From Chelatococcus sp. HY11 (GTDB lineage: Bacteria > Pseudomonadota > Alphaproteobacteria > Rhizobiales > Beijerinckiaceae): a stretch of 64,000 nucleotides of DNA. Numbering within the stretch: position 1 is the stretch's first letter; every line of letters starts with the position of its first letter. A program made the position numbers and the translations under genes. The notes beneath the pieces are model-generated. The model saw only the letters and a list, made by a program, of their open reading frames with translations, was not told the origin of the DNA and ran no database searches. The stretch lies in contig NZ_JAHBRX010000002.1 in the NCBI RefSeq assembly GCF_018398335.1, positions 1,116,001 through 1,180,000 on the forward strand. The letters are read 5' to 3'. Shown piece by piece: positions 8,639 to 16,283 of the stretch.

Positions 8639-9502
8639 CTACACTTGCGATATTTCGGCGTAACCATTACTGATCGCGACGACCCCGCGCTCCACGACCA
8701 CACAACGGAAGCCGCAGACGCCAGCCCCCTCATGCCAGATCTCGGTGCGGATGGTCTCGCCGGGGAATACCGGGCTGGAAAATCTGAGGTTCATCTTGCG
8801 CAGGCGCGCGGGGTCGTAGTCGCAGACATTGCGCAACAGCCCATGGCCGGCGATGCCGAGCGTGCACAGACCATGCAGGATCGGCTCGGAGAAGCCGGCA
8901 CTGCGGGCGATCTCCGGATCGACATGGAGCGGATTGTCATCCCCGCTCAGCCGGTAGATCAGCGCCGCCTGCTTTTGCGCCTGGAAGTCCCAGGTCAGAT
9001 CCGCCGGACGTGCCGGCAAGGCGTGGGGTTGAGGCACCGGGCCCGCTTTGCCGCCAAAACCGCCATCGCCCCGGCAGACGACCGTGGAGGTGAGAGTAGC
9101 GATAGGCCGGCCCGTGGCCTTGTCCGTGAGGCGGTTTTCCATGAAGATGAACGCGCCTTTGTCAGGCCCCTTGTCCACCACGTCGAGGACGGCCGCCTGG
9201 CCGATGATCGTCCCCTCCGCCGGCAGCGCCCCAAGCAGCTCGATGCCCTGCTCGCCGTGCAGGATCTGCTTCCAGTCGATGCCGAGTTCCGGATCCTGGA
9301 TCCAGAACCCCGGGCTGGCGAGAATGACCGGCATGGTCGGCAGGGCCAGCATGCCGTTTTCATAGACGAACCGCAGTTGGCGCGGGTCGCTGATGTCCTG
9401 CCCCAGGCCCACGCCCAGGGCGTAGAGGGCCGCGTCTTTCCAGGTGAAATGGTGTTCGACCGGCGGGAAATGCCTGCCTTTCAGCGTATTCAGCTTGGAC
9501 AT
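8639..9502 (-). CDS. MaoC-type (R)-specific enoyl-CoA hydratase
   Basis: 287 residues with two hot-dog halves, as in hydratase 2 of peroxisomal multifunctional enzyme 2. The second half contains the signature YRLSGDDNPLHVDP, giving catalytic Asp188 and His193, then AGFSEPILHGL. It hydrates trans-2-enoyl-CoA to (3R)-hydroxyacyl-CoA in the cytoplasm. It lies between the acyl-CoA dehydrogenase (which makes the enoyl-CoA) and the DUF35/thiolase pair, and fits the MFE-2-like SDR further upstream. A GGGGGAGCGG precedes the ATG. Confidence 0.92.
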   Translation of the reverse strand: MSKLNTLKGRHFPPVEHHFTWKDAALYALGVGLGQDISDPRQLRFVYENGMLALPTMPVILASPGFWIQDPELGIDWKQILHGEQGIELLGALPAEGTIIGQAAVLDVVDKGPDKGAFIFMENRLTDKATGRPIATLTSTVVCRGDGGFGGKAGPVPQPHALPARPADLTWDFQAQKQAALIYRLSGDDNPLHVDPEIARSAGFSEPILHGLCTLGIAGHGLLRNVCDYDPARLRKMNLRFSSPVFPGETIRTEIWHEGAGVCGFRCVVVERGVVAISNGYAEISQV

Positions 9503-9511
9503 CCGCTCCCC

Positions 9512-10657
9512 CTAAAGTGACCGAGCGATGATTTCTTTCATGATCTCGTTCGTTCCGCCGTAGATCTTCTGGATTCGAGCGTCTGTCCACATACGCGAGA
9601 TCGGGTAATCGAGCGTATAGCCGTAGCCGCCGAACAGTTGCAGGCACTCGTCGATCAGATGCGTCTGGCGATCCGTAACCCACAGCTTCGACATCGCCGC
9701 CTTCACGGCGTCGAGTTCGCCGACTAGCAGCTTCGCGACGCAATGATCGACGAAAACACGGGCGATCTCGGTTTCCGTCTTGGCATTGGCGAGGACGAAG
9801 CGGGTGTTCTGGAAGTCGAAGACACGCTTGCCGAAGGCCTGCCGGTCCTTCACATAGGTCAGCGTGGCCTCGAGGGCTGCTTCCATGCAGGCGACGCCCT
9901 GCACGGCGATGGTCAGCCGCTCCTGCGGGAGCTGCTTCATCATATGGACAAAGCCCTTCCCCGCCTCGCCGATCAGGTTGGCGGCGGGCACCCGGACATC
10001 GTCGAAGAAGAGTTCCGACGTGTCCTGCGCGCGCAAGCCGATCTTGTTGAGTTTGCTCCCGCGCCGGAAGCCCTCAGCCTGATCCGTCTCCACAGCGATC
10101 AGCGAAATGCCTTTCTGCCCGTCAGCCGGATCGGTCTGGCACGCCACGATGATGAAATTGCTCAGTTGACCGTTCGAGATGAAGGTCTTCTGGCCTTTGA
10201 TCACGTAGGACGCGCCATCCCGCCGCGCCGTCGTGCGTATCGCCTTCAGATCGGAGCCGGCGCCAGGCTCCGACATGGCGATTGCGCCGATCAACTCGCC
10301 GGTAAAGAGCCTTGGCATCCAACGCTCGATCTGATCGGGCGTGGCGTAGTGATAGAGGTAGGGTGCGACGACCGCGTTGTGCAGGTGGATATTGAAGTCG
10401 AGGAAGCCGATACGCGCCAGTTCCTCGATGATGATGGCCTCGTGACGATAGTCGCCGCCGGCGCCGCCAAGTTCGACCGGGCAGCTGGCGAGGAGGAAGC
10501 CGGCTTCGCCCGCTTTCCGCCACACCGCGTGTGAGACCATGCCTTCCTCGCGCCATTGGTCACGGTGCGGCACCACCTCCCGTTCGCAGAAGCTGCGAAA
10601 GCTGTCGCGGAACAGCGCCAGTTCCGCAGCGGTCACGCCATTGAAATCTTCGGCCAC
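9512..10657 (-). CDS. Acyl-CoA dehydrogenase (long-chain/isovaleryl-type active site)
   Basis: 381-residue FAD flavoprotein; MSEPGAGSD at 128-136 and the C-terminal IYGGTNEIMKEIIARSL are family signatures. The Glu of the common YEGT motif is Gly here, and a Glu is found in PQERL (Glu246) on helix G, the catalytic position of LCAD and isovaleryl-CoA dehydrogenase. It oxidises acyl-CoA to 2-enoyl-CoA and passes electrons to ETF. It is the first gene of a sub-operon: the operator-like palindrome at 10687-10706 lies 30 bases upstream of its start. Confidence 0.94.
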   Translation of the reverse strand: MAEDFNGVTAAELALFRDSFRSFCEREVVPHRDQWREEGMVSHAVWRKAGEAGFLLASCPVELGGAGGDYRHEAIIIEELARIGFLDFNIHLHNAVVAPYLYHYATPDQIERWMPRLFTGELIGAIAMSEPGAGSDLKAIRTTARRDGASYVIKGQKTFISNGQLSNFIIVACQTDPADGQKGISLIAVETDQAEGFRRGSKLNKIGLRAQDTSELFFDDVRVPAANLIGEAGKGFVHMMKQLPQERLTIAVQGVACMEAALEATLTYVKDRQAFGKRVFDFQNTRFVLANAKTETEIARVFVDHCVAKLLVGELDAVKAAMSKLWVTDRQTHLIDECLQLFGGYGYTLDYPISRMWTDARIQKIYGGTNEIMKEIIARSL

Positions 10658-10686
10658 GCTCTCGCTCCAAGCCTATACGTTGTATC

Positions 10687-10706
10687 TATCTATCGTCCGA
10701 TAGAAT
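10687..10706. promoter_or_regulatory. Operator-like palindrome, site B of the putative TetR regulon
   Basis: Sequence TATCTATCGTCCGATAGAAT; CTATCG and CGATAG are perfect 6-bp arms around TC. It aligns to sites A and C and lies in the 74-base gap between the SDR stop and the acyl-CoA dehydrogenase start, so a separate regulated promoter for the dehydrogenase-to-ligase unit is likely. Confidence 0.7.
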
Positions 10707-10731
10707 TATGCTTAAATGACTGACGGTCTGC

Positions 10732-11652
10732 TCAGATCGCTTCCCACGCGAAGACGTCGGCGGAGCTTTCGAGCGGTACCAGTGCTGGCCTGAACGAGGG
10801 CAGCATGGTCTCCGCCAGGGCCTCCACCGTCCAGCCGCCATCCTTGTGGATCTGGCGGACGGGGCGCGGCTGGCTCATGAGGAAAACCTCATTCTTGCGC
10901 GCGGCGAAGATCTGGCCCGTGACATCGTCGGCGAGATCGCTGAGCAGGAAGATGACAAGCGGCGCCATCTTGGCCGGCGAAACGGCCTTCATTTTCTCGA
11001 CATCGAAATTCCGCGCCATCGCTTCTTCCGGCATCGTGTTGATCAGGCGGCTCCAGGCGAAGGGCGCGATGCAGTTCGACCGGACGCCGAAACGTTGCAT
11101 GTCGATGGCGATCGCGCGCGACAGGGATGCGACGCCGGCCTTGGCGGCGGCATAGTTCGCCTGGGCAATGTTGCCGATCAGCGATGACGTCGACGTCATA
11201 TGCACCATGCTGCCGGATTGCTGCTTGCGCATATGCGGCGCCGCCGCGCGCGCAACGTAGAAACTGCCTCGGACATGGACGTCGAGGACGAGGTTGAAAT
11301 CCTCTTCCGACATCTGGTGAAAGATCTTGTCGCGGAGAATGCCGGCGTTGTTGACGACGCCGTCGACCTTGCCGAAGCTATCCATCGCGGTTTCGATGAT
11401 ACGCTTGGCGCCGTTCGGATCGGCCACGCTGTCGGTGTTGGCCACGGCCCGTCCACCTGTGGACTTGATCCCTTCCACCACCTCATGGGCCGGCTCCTGA
11501 TCGGCCCCTTCGCCGCTCGTCGAGCCGCCGAAGTCATTGACCACCACCGCCGCGCCCTCGGCGGCCGCCATCAGCGCGATTTCGCGCCCGATGCCACGTC
11601 CGCCTCCGGTGACGACGACCACCCGGTCTTCGAGATTGGGTTTCTTGGCCAT
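10732..11652 (-). CDS. SDR-family 3-hydroxyacyl-CoA dehydrogenase (MFE-2-like)
   Basis: 306 residues from ATG 11652 (MAKKPNLEDRVVVVTGGG), chosen because AAGGA precedes it; the longer open frame upstream is arginine-rich noise overlapping livM's end. NAD(P)-binding TGGGRGIG, NNAG, and the Ser...YAAAK catalytic set are visible. The insertion after strand 2 (DFGGSTSGEGADQEPAHEVV) and the C-terminal extension match the dehydrogenase part of peroxisomal MFE-2, which oxidises (3R)-hydroxyacyl-CoA. This pairs stereochemically with the MaoC hydratase at 8639-9502. It is the last gene of the livG-F-H-M unit. Confidence 0.9.
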   Translation of the reverse strand: MAKKPNLEDRVVVVTGGGRGIGREIALMAAAEGAAVVVNDFGGSTSGEGADQEPAHEVVEGIKSTGGRAVANTDSVADPNGAKRIIETAMDSFGKVDGVVNNAGILRDKIFHQMSEEDFNLVLDVHVRGSFYVARAAAPHMRKQQSGSMVHMTSTSSLIGNIAQANYAAAKAGVASLSRAIAIDMQRFGVRSNCIAPFAWSRLINTMPEEAMARNFDVEKMKAVSPAKMAPLVIFLLSDLADDVTGQIFAARKNEVFLMSQPRPVRQIHKDGGWTVEALAETMLPSFRPALVPLESSADVFAWEAI

Positions 11653-11680
11653 GCTTGGTCCTTTTCGATCAATTCTGATG

Positions 11681-12778
11681 TCATTGGGAAGGGCTGGCAG
11701 CAGGCGCCGGGCGCGCCGCCGTGCCGGGATTGTCGAGGCCGGGCAGGCCACGGGGCCCTGTTTGCCGCTGGGCCATGTTCGGAAAGAGGTGGTCAAACAG
11801 CCGGCGGAACAAGCTGGAGACGCCGTCCGGCAGGAAGACGACCACGAGGATCAGCGCGAGGCCATAAGCCATCCAAGGCGCGGACTTCGACAACTGGTCC
11901 GCGACATTTGGCACGAACTGGATGAACAGGGCCCCGAAGATCACCCCCCAGACCGAGTTCACGCCGCCGATCACCGCGCCCACGAGCAAGGTGATCGACA
12001 GGAACATGGTGAAGCTGTCCGGCGCCACATACTGCACGGTGATGGCGCTGAGCGCGCCCGCAGCCCCCGTCAGCATCGCGCTGAAGGCGAAGGCCAACGC
12101 CTTGTAGCGCGGCAGGTCGACCCCCATCGCGACAGCGGCGATGGGGTTGTCGCGGATCGCGATGAAAGCGCGTCCGATACGGCTGCGCAACAGGCCGAGC
12201 GTCGCGAAGAGGGCAAAGGCGGCCGACAGGAGGGCGATCAGATAGAGCCAGTGATCAGCGGTGAGAGGCAGGAATGACGGCGCCTCCGGCGGCATCAGGG
12301 CGATGCCAAGCACGCCGCCCGTCAGCCCTTCGATTGCCGGATGTTTCAACAGTTGCGGAAAGGCGATCGCCAGCGAGAAGGTGGCGAGCGCCAGATAGAG
12401 CCCCTTCAGCCGCAGGGCCGGCAGGCTGAACAGCGCGCCGAAGAGGAAGGTTGTCAGCGCCGCGAGCGGCAAGGCGAGCAGATAGGACACATGTGCCTTG
12501 TCGATGAGGATCGCCGCCACATAGGCACCGAGCCCGTAGAAGGCGCCCTGCCCTAGCGAAATCTGCCCGCAATACCCCGTGAGAACGACGATGCCCAGAA
12601 TGGCGATGGCATAGTTCATCAGCATGGTCAGCTGGAATGTTCCGTAGCCGCTGACCACCAGGGGCAAAAGGGCGAGGCCGACAAGGATGACAAGCGGCAG
12701 GCTGTAACGAAGCGCCGCCGGCACGTTTGCGCGGGTCTGGCTGGTGTCGATCTGGCTGTTGTGCATGTTCATCGCCAT
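11681..12778 (-). CDS. livM: Liv-type ABC transporter permease LivM
   Basis: 365 residues with about nine hydrophobic helices and LivM landmarks GYCGQISLGQGAFYGLGAYVAA and RIGRAFIAIRDNPIAAVAMGV. ATG 12778 is used; two more in-frame ATGs follow within 12 bases. The C-terminus carries a hydrophilic Pro/Ala-rich tail. It lies two bases after the livH stop. It imports the ligand delivered by a periplasmic binding protein, most likely the one encoded at 5722-6927. Confidence 0.93.
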   Translation of the reverse strand: MAMNMHNSQIDTSQTRANVPAALRYSLPLVILVGLALLPLVVSGYGTFQLTMLMNYAIAILGIVVLTGYCGQISLGQGAFYGLGAYVAAILIDKAHVSYLLALPLAALTTFLFGALFSLPALRLKGLYLALATFSLAIAFPQLLKHPAIEGLTGGVLGIALMPPEAPSFLPLTADHWLYLIALLSAAFALFATLGLLRSRIGRAFIAIRDNPIAAVAMGVDLPRYKALAFAFSAMLTGAAGALSAITVQYVAPDSFTMFLSITLLVGAVIGGVNSVWGVIFGALFIQFVPNVADQLSKSAPWMAYGLALILVVVFLPDGVSSLFRRLFDHLFPNMAQRQTGPRGLPGLDNPGTAARPAPAASPSQ

Positions 12779-12780
12779 TC

Positions 12781-13653
12781 CTAGACCCGCGCCGTGAGCG
12801 CCCGGCCGAACAGGCCGGCCGGCCGCACCATCACCACGGCGACGATCAGCGCGAGCGCCACCGTCAGCTTGAGCTCCGGACCAGCGATGTAGACGCCGAT
12901 GATGTTCTCGAACATGCCGACCACGAAACCGCCGACAACCGCCCCCCACGGATTGTCGATGCCGCCCAGCAAGGCGCCGGCGAAGGCATAGAGCAGCACG
13001 CCACCCATCATGTTTGGCTCGAGGAAGACGACCGGCGCGATCATCATGCCCGCGACCGCGCCGATCGCGGCGGCAAGCCCCCATCCGATCGTCAACACCC
13101 AGTCGACCCGGATGCCGACAAAACGGCTGGAGAGCGGGTTCTGCGCGGCGGCTCGCATCGCCAGTCAAAAAGGCGTGAAGCGCAGGAAGCCCAGCAGCGC
13201 GCAGAGCACGATCAGTGTCACGAGGAACGAACCGACTTCATGGGCGGAAACGAGACGCCCGCCGAGAAAGCTCGGGAACGGGCTGGGAAACTGCCGTATC
13301 TCGGTGCCGCCGATCCAGCTGCTGGCGCTGTTGAACACGATAAGCAGCCCGACCGACACCGCGACGAAGGCAAAGTCGGAACGGCCGCTCACGCGTTTCA
13401 TCACGACGCGTTCGACCAGGGCGCCGACGATGAAGGAAGCGCCCAGAACCAGCGCGAACACGAGCCAATAGGACAGGCCCGTACTGAGCAGATACCAGGC
13501 GCCGAAAGTGGAGGCTGTCGCCATCTCGCCTTGCGCGAAATTCACGTGATGAGTCGTCTGATAGATCATGACCAGGGCAAGCGCGAGGCTGGCATAGATG
13601 CCACCCGTCGCGATGCCGGCCACCAGCTGATGCAGGAACTCGGTCATTCTCAA
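12781..13653 (-). pseudogene. livH: LivH permease interrupted by an in-frame TGA stop
   Basis: One continuous frame of 291 codons encodes a full LivH (start MRMTEFLHQLVAGIATGGIY, end RPAGLFGRALTARV), but codon 163 (13165-13167) is TGA. Upstream the protein reads FLRFTPF and directly downstream LAMRAAAQNP. LivH family members have Gly between these (FGLAMRAAAQNP), and the intact LivH at 33244-34134 has Gly at the aligned place (HTLLGKSVRA), so a single GGA-to-TGA change explains it. No frameshift is involved. An ATG lies six bases after the stop (13158), so reinitiation could yield two half-proteins of 162 and 125 residues. Otherwise this importer is dead, or the base is a sequencing error. 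Confidence 0.85.
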
Positions 13654-14360
13654 TGTCCAAGATAGGAGCGGCGAATGGCGTCGTCGCGCATGAGGTCCGC
13701 GGCGTCGCCATGCAACGCGATCTGCCCGGCCTCCAGCACATAGCCGTAGTCGGCCAGCTGCAGGGCCATGTTGGCGTTCTGCTCGACCAGCAGCATGCCG
13801 ACGCCGCTCTCACGGTTGACCTGACGCAGGATCTCGAAGATCTCCGCGACGACCAGCGGCGCCAGACCGAAGGATGGCTCGTCGAGCAGCAGAACACGGG
13901 GTCTCTGCATCAGGGCGCGGCTCAGGGCCAGCATCTGCTGCTCACCCCCGGAGAGCGTCCCCGCCTGTTGCCGCCAGCGCTGCTTCAAGCGTGGAAAATA
14001 CGTGTAGAAGCGCTCGATATCGGCCTCGACGGCGCGGTCCTTGCGGATATGCGCGCCAACGCGGAGATTGTCGTGGACGGACAGATGCACGAAGGTGCCA
14101 CGGTTCTCGGGCACATGCGCCACACCGAGCCTGGCAACATTCTCAATCGCCCGGCCGGCGATGTTTTCGCCGTCGAGGACTATCCTGCCGCGGACCGGGA
14201 TCACGCCGCAGATCGCGCGGATCGTGCTCGTCTTGCCCGCGCCGTTGGCGCCGAGCAGCGCCGAAATGCCGTCGCGCCGCACTTGCAAGTCGATGCCATG
14301 GAGGACGCGGGTGCGCCCGTAAGACGCCTCAAGCCGCTCGATGCTCAGCAATGCGCTCAT
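13650..14360 (-). CDS. livF: Liv-type ABC transporter ATPase LivF
   Basis: 236-residue ABC ATPase, standard LivF length. Walker A GANGAGKTS, signature LSGGEQQMLALSRAL, Walker B VLLLDEPSFGLAP, and switch His in the LLVEQNANMAL segment are intact. The stop overlaps the livH start (ATGA), so the two are translationally coupled. It powers uptake together with LivG. Confidence 0.95.
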   Translation of the reverse strand: MSALLSIERLEASYGRTRVLHGIDLQVRRDGISALLGANGAGKTSTIRAICGVIPVRGRIVLDGENIAGRAIENVARLGVAHVPENRGTFVHLSVHDNLRVGAHIRKDRAVEADIERFYTYFPRLKQRWRQQAGTLSGGEQQMLALSRALMQRPRVLLLDEPSFGLAPLVVAEIFEILRQVNRESGVGMLLVEQNANMALQLADYGYVLEAGQIALHGDAADLMRDDAIRRSYLGH

Positions 14361-15196
14361 TGCGCAGTCCCCAGATAAGCTTGCAGGACATCTTCGTTCT
14401 TCTGGACCGCGCTCGGTATCCCTTCAGCGATATTTCGCCCGAAGTTCAAAACAACGATCCGATCGCAAAGCTTCATGATGAAGCCCATGTGATGCTCGAC
14501 AATGAGCACGGTGAGGCCGAGTCTGGCGCGCAGATCGACCACCAGATCGCCGAGCGCCTCCACTTCGTCGTGGATCAGGCCCGCCGCCGGCTCGTCGAGC
14601 AGGAGCAGCTTCGGCCAGGCCGCCAGCGCGCGCGCCAGTTCGATACGCTTCTGAAAGCCGAAGGGCAGATCTCCCGCGCTGACATGTCCCACCGCATCGA
14701 GGCCGACGAGCTTTGCGAGCTCCCAGGCCTCATCGCGGACACGGTCCTCTTCCCGTCTCGCGACAGGAAGACGGAAGACGTTACTGAGCACGCCACCCCT
14801 GGTGCGGCTGTGGGCGCCCAGCATGATGTTCTCGATCACCGACAGGGAGCGAAACAGCGCGAGGTTCTGGAACGTCCGGCCGATGCCCAGGCCGACCATG
14901 CGGGATGGACTGAGCCGGCCGAGCTTCACGCCGTCGAATTCGATCGCATCCGCCCCGATCGGCGCTAGACGGCTGAGACAGTTGAAGAGCGTCGTCTTCC
15001 CCGCGCCATTCGGGCCGATGATCCCGTAGATTTCGCCGTTTCCGACATCGAAGCTCACATCATTCAGGGCCACGATACCGCCGAAGCGAACCGTCAGGCC
15101 GCTGACCCGAAGGATCACCGAACGCGAATCGTCATCCCGGGCGGCGCTCGCAGGAAGCGGACCGGCCGATATCGAGTTGACCATATCACTCGCCAT
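14357..15196 (-). CDS. livG: Liv-type ABC transporter ATPase LivG
   Basis: About 279 residues. Walker A GPNGAGKTT, Walker B KLLLLDEPAAGL and the LivG-typical long insert after the Q-loop (RTFQNLALFRSLSVIENIMLG) are present; the ABC signature is the divergent FGFQKRIELARAL, common in LivG. There is an unusually long N-terminal leader of about 30 residues before the first strand, so the true start may be ATG 15184 (preceded by GGCGAG). It is the first gene of the unit, 110 bases downstream of operator-like site C, and overlaps livF by four bases. Confidence 0.92.
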   Translation of the reverse strand: MASDMVNSISAGPLPASAARDDDSRSVILRVSGLTVRFGGIVALNDVSFDVGNGEIYGIIGPNGAGKTTLFNCLSRLAPIGADAIEFDGVKLGRLSPSRMVGLGIGRTFQNLALFRSLSVIENIMLGAHSRTRGGVLSNVFRLPVARREEDRVRDEAWELAKLVGLDAVGHVSAGDLPFGFQKRIELARALAAWPKLLLLDEPAAGLIHDEVEALGDLVVDLRARLGLTVLIVEHHMGFIMKLCDRIVVLNFGRNIAEGIPSAVQKNEDVLQAYLGTAQ

Positions 15197-15305
15197 GGCT
15201 GCCGAGCACAATCAGGCGCGACCGGGAACAGTACGTCGTGCGGCCAATGCTTTAAAAGCACCCGGCTGAAGGATGACGCATGCCATTAGAATCCTCCGTT
15301 ATTTT

Positions 15306-15325
15306 TATCTATTGATCGTTAGGTA
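15306..15325. promoter_or_regulatory. Operator-like palindrome, site C of the putative TetR regulon
   Basis: Sequence TATCTATTGATCGTTAGGTA aligns gap-free to sites A and B, keeping TA-C-TAT in the left half and the central ATCG. It lies in the divergent livG/tetR promoter region, about 110 bases upstream of livG. Confidence 0.65.
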
Positions 15326-15368
15326 GATTGAACTACAATGTCAATGGCCTGATGATCGATTCCTGCGT

Positions 15369-15408
15369 TACTGATCGTCCGACAATTGGTTTTTGGCGCT
15401 ACTGATCG
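15369..15408. promoter_or_regulatory. Possible tetR autoregulatory site (site D) with ACTGATCG direct repeats
   Basis: 15369-15388 reads TACTGATCGTCCGACAATTG and shares the 9-base core ATCGTCCGA with site B. The octamer ACTGATCG occurs at 15370-15377 and again at 15401-15408, 31 bases apart, about three helical turns. It is 86-125 bases upstream of tetR. It is a weaker match than sites A-C. Confidence 0.4.
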
Positions 15409-15493
15409 AGTATGAAATAATGCCCTGCATGGTACGAATTCACAAATTATCCGCGCGGCATCAAACGATACGTTATCCAAACGGGGCTACACG

Positions 15494-16141
15494 ATGACGC
15501 AAGGGAAAAGCGTGAAACGCGCCAATAAAACGCCCGAGCCTCATCACGACATGGCCAATTTCGACAATCGTGAGCATCAGATACTCTCTGTCGCGCGTGA
15601 CCTTTTCACGATGAAGGGATATGACGGCACCTCGATCCGTGACATCGCCGATGCCATCTCGATCAAGACCGCATCCATCTACTATTATTTTCCATCCAAG
15701 GAAGATTTGTTTGTCGAGGTCATGCGCCGTGGCATCGCCAAGATTTCTGACGCTGTCCGCGCTGCCGTCTCGCAGTCGTCCGATCCCTGGGAGCGGCTGG
15801 AACTGGCGGCCGTTGCCCATTGCGAGGCCATGCTTGCGGCCGAAGGCTTCCGTGTCCTGATCTCGCCCAAGCCGCCTGCTACACTGAGTGATGACAGTAT
15901 TCGCAAGCTTGTGGCGCAGCGCAAGGCGCACGAGCAGCTGATTACGGAGATAATCAATCGCCTCGATCTCGCGCCGCATATCGATAAGACTATATTCATG
16001 TTCACATATCTTGCCGCCCTGAACGGAACGGCAATCTGGTACAATCCGGCGGGGAAGCTTTCTCCGTCTGAAGTTGCCAGGAAAACGATCGCTATTCTCA
16101 AAGGGGCGGCCGCGCCAGCATCCGCCGATGTCGGTGCGTGA
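15494..16141 (+). CDS. TetR/AcrR-family transcriptional regulator
   Basis: 215 residues. The N-terminal helix-turn-helix is at about 28-72: HQILSVARDLFTMKGYDGTSIRDIADA followed by the recognition helix and SIYYYFPSKEDLF. The C-terminal all-helical ligand domain is typical of TetR proteins that sense acyl-CoAs or small hydrophobic acids, as in FadR/PaaR-like regulators of beta-oxidation. It is transcribed divergently from livG; three aligned palindromes occur upstream of livG, the acyl-CoA dehydrogenase and tctC, making it the likely repressor of all three units. ATG 15494 is used; ATG 15551 is an alternative that would trim a hydrophilic leader. Confidence 0.93.
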   Translation: MTQGKSVKRANKTPEPHHDMANFDNREHQILSVARDLFTMKGYDGTSIRDIADAISIKTASIYYYFPSKEDLFVEVMRRGIAKISDAVRAAVSQSSDPWERLELAAVAHCEAMLAAEGFRVLISPKPPATLSDDSIRKLVAQRKAHEQLITEIINRLDLAPHIDKTIFMFTYLAALNGTAIWYNPAGKLSPSEVARKTIAILKGAAAPASADVGA

Positions 16142-16283
16142 CACCGGGACGTTAGGGCTCCCGCGTGATGTTTGAAAATTAGCGGATCGATCAACCTCAT
16201 AACCTCGTCTTATGCCGCCAGCTGCCTCCCCGAGGCGGGACGCCGTCATCGGCAGGCAGGATCGCGACTGCAAAGGACACAGG

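Noticed and set aside
11681-13168. Single 495-codon frame covering livM and part of livH
   Set aside because: The first 130 codons are out of frame with livH and arginine-rich; LivM homology begins only at about 12778.
13159-13170. Frameshift as the cause of the split livH
   Set aside because: The two halves are in the same reading frame (starts differ by a multiple of three), so an indel is excluded; only a nonsense codon remains.
16184-16200. ATCGATC element upstream of the racemase-like gene as a fifth TetR site
   Set aside because: Only the seven central bases match and the flanks do not; kept as a remark, not a feature.
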